NCBI GenBank assembly: GCA_017547975.1
Contig: JAFYNU010000525.1
Span: 1 to 6,965, forward strand
Direction of reading: 5' to 3'
From: Clostridia bacterium
GTDB lineage: Bacteria > Bacillota > Clostridia > Oscillospirales > QAMX01
DNA length: 6,965 nucleotides
In this document: piece by piece, positions 1 to 5,854 of the stretch
Position numbering within the stretch: the first letter of the stretch is position 1
Layout: each line of letters opens with the position of its first letter
Translations under genes and position numbers: made by a program
Notes under the pieces: generated by a model
Databases searched by the model: none
What the model saw: only the letters and a program-made list of their open reading frames with translations
Told to the model about the DNA's origin: nothing

Positions 1-737
1 CGTTCTTTCAACGCTTCCAAAGTTTTTTCCGCATCAATATCAATTACCGAACTCTCCGCCCCAGCAAACACACTTCGGGAAGTACGGCGGAAGGTGGGAG
101 CATAGAGACAGATCTTCTTCCCGGAAAGTCCAAGTTTTTTCTTGATTTCCTCCTGTTTTTCTGCACCTGAGAACAAGATATCATTTCTGGGAGAACCGCA
201 TTCAAATAGTTTTTCTTTCGGAATGAGTGTTGCTCGCGGAAAAGCCTCCTTCTGAACGGCACAGTTGACCAAAAACAAATCGGTCTTCTGTGCCGAAAGC
301 CGGCTATTCCGAATGATAGTAGGCGTGTGGGGGTAATAATCCAACAATATTTTTTTGTAAAGTCCGCCCCCGTGCCAGGTGTTGATGACCATCTGCTTTT
401 TCCGGAAGGGGATGAAGGAAATGCCGCCGCTGTTGGTAACGAAAACGCCGCTGGTCATGGCGTAGACGTAGTACTTCAAGCCGCCCATTTTGATGGTTTT
501 GACCCCCCGTTTGGGAAGTTCTGGGTATTCGGCAGGATTTGACAGAGCGTACACCACTTCAAACCGATCCAAATAATGCTCAATCAGGTATTCCGTCAGA
601 TATTTAGGATTACAGGAGTATTTCCCGTTCAGGTCGGAAATCAGCATGATCCGGTTCCACCTGATGGGCAGCAGCCGGAGGGGATAGAGGCACAGGATCA
701 CGCAATATTTGATCATGGTATGGATAAAGGCCATCAT
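1..737 (-). CDS. CDP-glycerol glycerophosphotransferase family protein (TagB/TagF-like), partial, C-terminus outside window
   Basis: By family this enzyme transfers glycerol-phosphate (or a related polyol-phosphate) from a CDP-linked donor onto a lipid-linked acceptor at the inner face of the membrane, as in wall teichoic acid or similar surface-polymer synthesis. I translated the minus strand by hand and it stays open for 245 codons to the window edge. The N-terminus (about residues 3-26) is hydrophobic with Lys and Arg, fitting membrane attachment. The TWHGGGLYKK block (W121, H122, G123) matches the family's TWHGTPLKK motif, whose His is thought to be catalytic. GSPRND (181-186) and APTFRR (213-218) are two further family blocks. 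The start is the first of two adjacent ATGs, 7 nt after GAGGTG. The usual domain is about 370-400 residues, so roughly a third is missing. Hand counts of four 60-base lines gave 38-55% GC, clearly below the neighbouring glycosidase genes. The polymer made is unknown; a TagB-like primase or a capsule-type transferase are alternatives. Confidence 0.9.
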   Translation of the reverse strand, partial: MMAFIHTMIKYCVILCLYPLRLLPIRWNRIMLISDLNGKYSCNPKYLTEYLIEHYLDRFEVVYALSNPAEYPELPKRGVKTIKMGGLKYYVYAMTSGVFVTNSGGISFIPFRKKQMVINTWHGGGLYKKILLDYYPHTPTIIRNSRLSAQKTDLFLVNCAVQKEAFPRATLIPKEKLFECGSPRNDILFSGAEKQEEIKKKLGLSGKKICLYAPTFRRTSRSVFAGAESSVIDIDAEKTLEALKE

Positions 738-744
738 GCAAAAG

Positions 745-750
745 CACCTC
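745..750 (-). promoter_or_regulatory. Ribosome binding site of the CDP-glycerol transferase gene
   Basis: On the minus strand GAGGTG lies 7 nt before the ATG at 737-735. It fixes the start at the first of the tandem ATG codons, or at least at that pair. Confidence 0.7.
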
Positions 751-772
751 GTTTCGACAGATTTCTTTTTCT

Positions 773-801
773 ATTTTATCATACTTTCCCGCCGATTTCC
801 A
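773..801 (-). promoter_or_regulatory. Candidate extended -10 promoter for the CDP-glycerol transferase gene
   Basis: Read on the minus strand, TAAAAT (778-773) differs from TATAAT at one position. It is preceded by TGA (781-779), giving the TGn extended -10 element. Seventeen bases further upstream is TGGAAA (801-796), a weak -35 box with 3 of 6 consensus bases. Initiation would fall near 765, giving a leader of roughly 28 nt before the ATG. The weak -35 box is typical of extended -10 promoters. No transcript data are available. Confidence 0.5.
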
Positions 802-802
802 C

Positions 803-824
803 CCCCGGAGAAAATTCTTCGGGG
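803..824. promoter_or_regulatory. 22-bp near-perfect palindrome, candidate operator between divergent promoters
   Basis: The arms are CCCCGGAGAA (803-812) and TTCTTCGGGG (815-824) around a central AA. Nine of ten arm positions are complementary and the tenth is a G/T mismatch. The site is adjacent to the -35 box of the leftward promoter and ends 14 bp before the -35 box of the rightward promoter, which is where a repressor or activator of either gene would bind. No regulator gene is present in the window. A transcription terminator is unlikely because neither side carries a T tract. Confidence 0.45.
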
Positions 825-838
825 ACACCAACTTTCAA

Positions 839-867
839 TTGACAAAGCATAAATTTTCGGATAGTAT
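839..867 (+). promoter_or_regulatory. Sigma-A type promoter of the glycosidase operon
   Basis: A perfect TTGACA -35 box (839-844) is followed by a 17-bp spacer and TAGTAT (862-867), which matches TATAAT at 4 of 6 positions. An overlapping alternative -10, TATAAA (865-870), would have a 20-bp spacer and is less likely. Transcription would begin near 874, leaving a leader of about 28 nt before the ATG at 902. The -35 box contains the in-frame TTG at 839, which could be mistaken for a start codon of the downstream gene. Confidence 0.75.
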
Positions 868-885
868 AAAGACATCCAAAACACG

Positions 886-892
886 AAGGGAG
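886..892 (+). promoter_or_regulatory. Ribosome binding site that decides the start of the GHL6/GH151-like gene
   Basis: AAGGGAG is followed by 9 nt and the ATG at 902. The upstream in-frame TTG at 839 has no comparable site and lies inside the promoter -35 box, so ATG 902 is preferred. Confidence 0.8.
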
Positions 893-901
893 CGGTTTAC
901 C

Positions 902-2872
902 ATGAAACCTCTTGCCACACGCCAGGTCCACCTGGACTTCCACACCTCCCCCCTGATTCCGGGGATCGGCGAACACTTTTCCAAGGAGAACTTTCAGGCG
1001 GCCCTGAAGGAGGGTCACCTTTCCAGCATCACCATTTTCGCCAAGTGCCACCACGGCCTTTGCTACTACCCCACCAAGGTGGGCACCATGCACCCCGGTC
1101 TTTCCTTCGACCTTTTGGGGGAAATGATCGATGCCGCCCACGAAATCGGCGTCCGGGCGCCGGTCTACATCACCGGCGGCTGGTCGGATCACGATGCCAA
1201 GACACACCCCGAATGGCGGGCCAAGGACGAAAAGGGCGACTTCCTGCGCCACGGTCTGGACCCCAATGCTGCTCCGGACGATTTCCGTCCCCACAACGCC
1301 TGGGATGATATGTGTCTGAATGACGGCAGCTACGCCGAACACATCTACGCCCTGACCCACGAGGTCTGCCAGCGCTACAAGGATCTGGACGGGCTCTTTT
1401 ACGACATTATCTTCGTCAACGAATACTGCCTGTGCGACGAATGCAAGGCCGGTATGGTCAAGCTGGGTCTGAACCCGGAAAGCATAGAAGACGCCAAGGC
1501 CTATTACAGGGAAAAGCATTGCGACTTTATGCGCAAGTGCGGTGAAATCCTCCATTCCTATCACCCCGACGCCACCATCTTCTTCAACAGCGGCGGCGCC
1601 GATATGGGTATGCCGGAATATCACTTCGGTTCCACCCATTTTGAAATGGAAGACCTGCCCACCGACTGGGGCGGATACGACAAAATGCCTGCCAGAGCCC
1701 GTTTCTTCGCCAACACCGGCAAGGATTACCTGGGCATGACCGGCAAATTCCACACCTCCTGGGGAGAATTCGGCGGATTCAAGTTTGCCGACGCCATGAA
1801 GTACGAAGCCGCCTCCATGCTGGCCTACGGCGCCCGCTGCTCCATTGGCGACCAGCTCCACCCCAACGGCGAAATGAACCGGGATACCTACAAGCTCATC
1901 GGCGAAGCCTATGGCTATATAGAAGAGATCGAGGACTACGCCTTCCCGGCCCGTCCCACCGCCAAGGTGGGCATCTACCTTTCGGATTCCACCCCCAGCA
2001 ACGAGGGCCTTGCCAAAATGCTTCTGGAATCCCAGACCGATTTCGACATCGTCTACCAGGACAATTACGCCCCCTTCGACCTGGTGATCTTCCCGGATGC
2101 CGTCACCCTTTCCCCCGCCTCCCTGGAAGCCCTGAAGGCCTTCATCGCCCGGGGCGGTAAGGTGATCTTCTCGGGTGAAAGTCTGGTGGCAGACGGCAAA
2201 TTCCAGATTGATGCCGGAATCACCTACGTGGGCCCCAACGGGTGCGACAAGGACTTCATCCGGGTTGGCGGCAAAATTGCCAAGGATATGGTCACCGCCC
2301 CCTTCCTGTGCTACTCCCCTGCTCAAAAGGTAACCCTTTCGGGGGCAGAGCTTCTGTCTGAGGTGGTGTACCCCTACTTCAACCGCACCTACGAACGCTT
2401 CTGCAGCCACAAAAACACACCCTACGATCTTGCCAAGGAAACCACTCCGGGCATGACCCTTTCGGGGAACATCCTTTACATTGCCCACCCCATTTTCAAG
2501 ATCTACCGGGAATACGGTTCCCTTTACCACAAGCGTTACTTCCTGAACGCCCTGGCTCTCCTAAAGCCCGAAAAGACCCTGTCGGTGTCCCTGATGAGCG
2601 CCGGCCGCGCCACCATGGCACACCAGCCCCAGGAAAAACGCTACTGCGCCCACCTGCTCTACGCATCCCCCGTCAGCCGCGGCGCAGTGGAGGTACTGGA
2701 GGATATGCCCGACCTTTACAACGTCCCCGTCACCGTGAAGGTACCCGAAGAGATCAAGGCGGTTACCTGCGTCACCGAAAAGCAGGACATCCCCTTCACC
2801 CGGGATGAAACCGGGGTACATTTCACCCTGCCCCATCTGCGTTGTCACGCCCTGGTCACCCTGACCTACTAA
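902..2872 (+). CDS. GHL6/GH151-like glycoside hydrolase with beta-galactosidase-type trimerisation domain (candidate alpha-L-fucosidase)
   Basis: This is a 656-residue protein with no signal peptide or membrane segment, so it is probably cytoplasmic. Residues 1 to about 345 look like a TIM barrel of the hypothetical glycosyl hydrolase 6 type (GHL6), often annotated as an alpha-amylase family protein. The opening VHLDFHTSPLIPGIGE and the segments ITIFAKCHHG and VYITGGW are characteristic. Conserved-looking acidic sites include D168 and E174 (FYDIIFVNEY), E289 (SWGEFGG) and D317 (IGDQLHPNGE); which are catalytic is not established here. Residues 176-181 (CLCDEC) form a Cys cluster that may bind metal or be structural. 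Residues about 354-430 resemble the Rossmann-like beta-galactosidase trimerisation domain (KVGIYLSDS, then ARGGKVIFSGES). The C-terminal part (about 570-656) looks like a beta-rich domain. I recall GH151 alpha-L-fucosidases as having this architecture, so fucosidase is the leading guess, but the substrate is unproven. It is the first gene of an operon with the GH2 gene 21 bp downstream. Confidence 0.78.
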   Translation: MKPLATRQVHLDFHTSPLIPGIGEHFSKENFQAALKEGHLSSITIFAKCHHGLCYYPTKVGTMHPGLSFDLLGEMIDAAHEIGVRAPVYITGGWSDHDAKTHPEWRAKDEKGDFLRHGLDPNAAPDDFRPHNAWDDMCLNDGSYAEHIYALTHEVCQRYKDLDGLFYDIIFVNEYCLCDECKAGMVKLGLNPESIEDAKAYYREKHCDFMRKCGEILHSYHPDATIFFNSGGADMGMPEYHFGSTHFEMEDLPTDWGGYDKMPARARFFANTGKDYLGMTGKFHTSWGEFGGFKFADAMKYEAASMLAYGARCSIGDQLHPNGEMNRDTYKLIGEAYGYIEEIEDYAFPARPTAKVGIYLSDSTPSNEGLAKMLLESQTDFDIVYQDNYAPFDLVIFPDAVTLSPASLEALKAFIARGGKVIFSGESLVADGKFQIDAGITYVGPNGCDKDFIRVGGKIAKDMVTAPFLCYSPAQKVTLSGAELLSEVVYPYFNRTYERFCSHKNTPYDLAKETTPGMTLSGNILYIAHPIFKIYREYGSLYHKRYFLNALALLKPEKTLSVSLMSAGRATMAHQPQEKRYCAHLLYASPVSRGAVEVLEDMPDLYNVPVTVKVPEEIKAVTCVTEKQDIPFTRDETGVHFTLPHLRCHALVTLTY

Positions 2873-2878
2873 TCATAC

Positions 2879-2884
2879 GGGAGG
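2879..2884 (+). promoter_or_regulatory. Ribosome binding site of the GH2 gene
   Basis: GGGAGG lies 9 nt before the ATG at 2894, inside the 21-bp gap between the two glycosidase genes. No promoter or terminator fits in that gap, so the two genes should share one transcript. Confidence 0.8.
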
Positions 2885-2893
2885 AATTTCCAG

Positions 2894-5197
2894 ATGTTAC
2901 TCAATGGTTCATGGACCCTCTATTACGCCCCCCAGGGGCAATATACCCCCGCCCCCTCCGACGACCTGGCTGCCCTGGGTATTCCCAGCGTACCCGCCAC
3001 GGTTCCGGGCAATACCCAGCTGGATCTTTCCGCCGCCGGCATCCTGCCCGCCGACCTTTTCAAGGGCGAAAACATCCTGGCCGCCGAAGAATACGAAACC
3101 TACGAGTGGTGGTATGAAACCGCCTTCACTGCCCCCGAAGCCCCCGGCAAAAAGGAAAAAGCTGTCCTCCACTTCCATGGGGTAGACTGCTTTGCCGACT
3201 ACTACCTGAACGGCGAAAAGTTCGGGGAAAGCGACAATATGATGATCGGTCACGATTTCGACGTTACCGACCGGCTTTGCTACGGCAAGGAAAATACCCT
3301 CCGGGTACACATCAAGTCCCCGGTGATCCAGGGTGCTTCCTACGACATGGAGCCCAACATGCTTTCCTACTCCTGGCAGGACGGCTACGTGGGTCTGTAC
3401 GTACGCCGGGCACCCCACTCCTACGGCTGGGACATTATGCCCCGGGCCATCACCAGCGGCATCTGGCGGGACGTGGAGCTTTCCTACGATCCCATCTACG
3501 ACTTCAAATTCCTTTATATGAACCTGGACGGCATGGATGGTACCACTGGCAAAGCATCCCTGCTGTTTGACGCCAAGATTCCCCCGGAATACTCCTTCAA
3601 GGCCCTGACCTACACCATCCGGGGCACATCGGGAGAAAGCTCCTTCCTGCATACCGTATCCCACAAGGGTGGATGCGGCCGCATCCCCTTCGAAATTCCG
3701 GGCGTCAAGCTGTGGTGGCCCCGTCCCTACGGCGAGCCCAACCTTTACGACGTCACCGTGGAGGTTCTGGATCCCGACGGCAACCTGCTCCTTTCCCGAA
3801 ACATCCGCCGGGGCTTCCGCACCGTCACTCTGAAGCACAGCGACATTGTGGAAAAGGACGGCGGCTTTGAATTCATCGTCAACGGTGTCCGCATCATGGC
3901 GGTGGGCTCCAACTGGGTTCCCATGGACGCCTTCCACAGCCGGGACAAGGCCCGCTACGCCAAGGCCCTGGAGCTGGCAAACGACGTTGGTTGCAACATT
4001 CTGCGCTGTTGGGGCGGTAATGTGTACGAGGATCAGGAATTCTTCGATTTCTGCGACCAGCACGGTATCATGGTGTGGCAGGATTTTGCCATGGCATGTC
4101 ACTACTATCCCCAGAACGAGTTCTTTATGAAGCTCCTTTCCCGGGAAGCCGAGTGGGTGGTTGCCGCCCTCAGAGATCACCCCAGCCTGGTGGTATGGTC
4201 GGGGGACAACGAAATCGACTCCATGCTGGCGGGCAAGGGTGTGGATCCCTCGGTGAACCACCTGACCCGGGAGGTTCTGCCCCGCATCACCGAACGGCTG
4301 GACCCCTACCGTCCCTACATTGCCTCCTCCCCCTACATCTCCGCCAAGGCCTTCTCCATGGGGGACAACACCCAGGGCAGCAAGGTCTATCCGGAGGATC
4401 ACCTGTGGGGCCCCAGAGATTACTTCAAGAGCAGCTTCTACACCGGATCCAACGCCTACTTCGTCAGCGAAACCGGCTACCACGGTTGCCCCGCCAAGTC
4501 CTCCATTGAAAAATTCATCGACCCCGAATACGTCTGGCCCTATTTTGACAACAAGCAATGGAACCTCCACTCCAGCGACCAGAAAAACAGCCCCCACCGG
4601 GTCATGCTGATGCACAACCAGGTGAAACAGCTCTTTGGAGAGGTACCCACCGATATGGAGGATTATATCTTCGCCTCCCAGATCTCCCAGGCGGAAGCCA
4701 AAAAGTTCTTCATCGAACGGATGCGCGCCAACATGTCCTACGGCGGCGGTGTCATTTGGTGGAACCTGATGGACGGTTGGCCCCAGATGTCGGATGCGGT
4801 GGTGGACTACTACTACGAGAAGAAGCTGGCCTACGACTACATCAAGCGTTCCAGCAAGCCCTTCATCCTCCTCCTTGGTGAAATGATCGCCTGGGGACAG
4901 CCCATCCTCACCGCCAACAGCACCCAGCATGAGATCAAGGGGCACGCCGCCATCACCGACCTTTCCACCGACAAGGTGGTTTGGGAAAGCGACTTTGTCG
5001 CTCCCCCCAACGCCAACGCCACTCTTGGAAAACTGGATCTGATGTATTCCGACAAGACCATGTTCTTACTGGAATGGACCACCGACGACGGAGAATCGGG
5101 CTTCAACACCTACCTCACCGGCTCCCCCGCCTACGACCTGGAAACCTACAAAACCTGGTTTGCCAAGATTGAAGCCAAAAAAGCCATTCTGGGATAA
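2894..5197 (+). CDS. Glycoside hydrolase family 2 protein, beta-mannosidase type
   Basis: This is a 767-residue protein without a signal peptide, probably cytoplasmic; family members remove terminal beta-linked sugars with retention. A galactose-binding-like jelly roll spans about residues 1-175 (WWYETAF at 72-78, LNG at 105-107, and GWD followed by SGIWRDVELS near its end). An immunoglobulin-like domain follows to about 290. The TIM barrel begins near FIVNG (327-331) and includes RCWGGNVYE and GIMVWQDFAMAC, which closely resemble beta-mannosidases. E440 in WSGDNE fits the acid/base; it is preceded by the conserved Asn but has Asp where mannosidases usually have Asn (GNNE). E526 in SETGYHG fits the nucleophile, in a motif usually written SEFG. 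WWNLMDGWP (622-630) is the typical barrel-end block. A short C-terminal beta domain ends the protein, and the length is slightly below the roughly 800-850 residues of many beta-mannosidases. The fold and catalytic pair are clear, but the sugar released is uncertain. Confidence 0.88.
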   Translation: MLLNGSWTLYYAPQGQYTPAPSDDLAALGIPSVPATVPGNTQLDLSAAGILPADLFKGENILAAEEYETYEWWYETAFTAPEAPGKKEKAVLHFHGVDCFADYYLNGEKFGESDNMMIGHDFDVTDRLCYGKENTLRVHIKSPVIQGASYDMEPNMLSYSWQDGYVGLYVRRAPHSYGWDIMPRAITSGIWRDVELSYDPIYDFKFLYMNLDGMDGTTGKASLLFDAKIPPEYSFKALTYTIRGTSGESSFLHTVSHKGGCGRIPFEIPGVKLWWPRPYGEPNLYDVTVEVLDPDGNLLLSRNIRRGFRTVTLKHSDIVEKDGGFEFIVNGVRIMAVGSNWVPMDAFHSRDKARYAKALELANDVGCNILRCWGGNVYEDQEFFDFCDQHGIMVWQDFAMACHYYPQNEFFMKLLSREAEWVVAALRDHPSLVVWSGDNEIDSMLAGKGVDPSVNHLTREVLPRITERLDPYRPYIASSPYISAKAFSMGDNTQGSKVYPEDHLWGPRDYFKSSFYTGSNAYFVSETGYHGCPAKSSIEKFIDPEYVWPYFDNKQWNLHSSDQKNSPHRVMLMHNQVKQLFGEVPTDMEDYIFASQISQAEAKKFFIERMRANMSYGGGVIWWNLMDGWPQMSDAVVDYYYEKKLAYDYIKRSSKPFILLLGEMIAWGQPILTANSTQHEIKGHAAITDLSTDKVVWESDFVAPPNANATLGKLDLMYSDKTMFLLEWTTDDGESGFNTYLTGSPAYDLETYKTWFAKIEAKKAILG

Positions 5198-5207
5198 TAC
5201 CCCCCTT

Positions 5208-5255
5208 AAAAAAACAACCGGCATCGGTTCTACGATGTCGGTTGTTCTATTTTTT
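5208..5255. terminator. Bidirectional intrinsic terminator between convergent operons
   Basis: A 14-bp stem is formed by 5213-5226 and 5233-5246, with one G/T wobble pair and a 6-nt loop. On the plus strand it is followed by CTATTTTTT, and on the minus strand the A run at 5208-5214 reads as seven Ts. It can therefore end the GH2 transcript 10-60 nt past its stop and also the cyclophilin transcript arriving from the right. The plus-strand T run overlaps the stop codon of the cyclophilin gene (5256-5254). Confidence 0.92.
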
Positions 5256-5835
5256 ACTTGGTAATCGTGATGGATTTGATCACCGGCTGGGCGCTGGCGG
5301 GAATACTGCCGTTGTTGTCCACCGGCTGGGCAGAGGTGCAGATGGCGTCCACAACCTCCATCCCCTCGGTCACATGACCAAAGGCGGCGTACTGGCCGTC
5401 CAGGGCAGGATAGTCCTGGTGCATGATGAAGAACTGGCTGGAAGCCGAGTTGTTGGCCTTCGACCGGGCCATGGAGATCACTCCCCGCTTGTGGGAAATG
5501 TCGTTTTCAATGCCGTTGGCCTTGAATTCTCCGGTGATCTTCTTGCCGGAGCCGCCGGAGCCATTGCCGTTGGGGTCGCCCCCCTGCATCATAAAGCCCG
5601 CAATGATCCGATGGAAGGTGAGTCCATCGTAAAAGCCGCTTTTGGCCAGGGATACGAAGTTTTCCACCGTGATGGGGGCGGTGTCACCGTCCAGCTCCAG
5701 CTTGATGGTGCCGTAGTTTTCAATTTCGATTTCGGCGTAGTAGGTGCCGACGCCCTCTGCCTTTTCGGAGGAACCGCAGGCGGCAAGCCCCAGAACCAGT
5801 GCGAAGAGCAGCAGAATAGAACAAATCTTTTTCAT
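5254..5835 (-). CDS. Cyclophilin-type peptidyl-prolyl cis-trans isomerase, lipoprotein
   Basis: This is a 193-residue protein expected to speed proline isomerisation during folding of exported proteins at the outer face of the membrane. Residues 1-20 are a lipoprotein signal: a MKK start, a hydrophobic stretch and the lipobox LAAC with C20 as the lipid-attached Cys. A short Ser/Glu/Lys/Gly linker follows. The cyclophilin domain (about 32-193) carries FHRIIAGFMMQGGDP (74-88) with R76 matching the catalytic Arg and Q84 its partner, SQFFI (133-137), LDGQYAAFG (145-153) and the family ending EGMEVVDAI. Ala replaces the common Pro in HRIIPGF, which is a minor change. The start at 5835 is chosen because AAGGAG lies 6 nt upstream and it yields the signal peptide. 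A longer in-frame start at 5922 would overlap the upstream gene. It is 19 bp downstream of the DHHW gene, with no room for a separate terminator, so co-transcription is likely. Confidence 0.95.
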   Translation of the reverse strand: MKKICSILLLFALVLGLAACGSSEKAEGVGTYYAEIEIENYGTIKLELDGDTAPITVENFVSLAKSGFYDGLTFHRIIAGFMMQGGDPNGNGSGGSGKKITGEFKANGIENDISHKRGVISMARSKANNSASSQFFIMHQDYPALDGQYAAFGHVTEGMEVVDAICTSAQPVDNNGSIPASAQPVIKSITITK

Positions 5836-5841
5836 AATCTT

Positions 5842-5847
5842 CTCCTT
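5842..5847 (-). promoter_or_regulatory. Ribosome binding site that decides the start of the cyclophilin gene
   Basis: On the minus strand AAGGAG lies 6 nt before the ATG at 5835-5833. It supports this start over the in-frame ATG codons at 5922 and 5919, which sit inside the upstream gene. Confidence 0.85.
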
Positions 5848-5854
5848 ATTTCTA

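Noticed and set aside
44..262. A short minus-strand frame inside the CDP-glycerol transferase gene.
   Set aside because: It is in a different frame from the long reading frame that carries the WHG, GSPRND and APTFRR motifs, and has no recognisable content.
803..824. The palindrome as an intrinsic terminator.
   Set aside because: There is no T run on either side, and both flanking genes are transcribed away from it, so there is no transcript to end.
839..901. A 21-residue N-terminal extension of the GHL6/GH151-like protein from a TTG at 839.
   Set aside because: The TTG is part of a perfect TTGACA -35 box and has no ribosome binding site, while ATG 902 has AAGGGAG at good spacing and begins with the family-like N-terminus.
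779..2530. A 583-residue open frame on the minus strand opposite the GHL6/GH151-like gene.
   Set aside because: Its codons are exact reverse complements of the sense codons, so it is open only because the sense gene avoids TTA, CTA and TCA there. Its translation shows no recognisable domain and its end overlaps the divergent promoters.
2909..4945. A 678-residue open frame on the minus strand opposite the GH2 gene.
   Set aside because: It has the same in-phase antisense geometry as the other case, the product is low-complexity Val/Gly/His-rich with no domain, and the sense strand has clear GH2 motifs.
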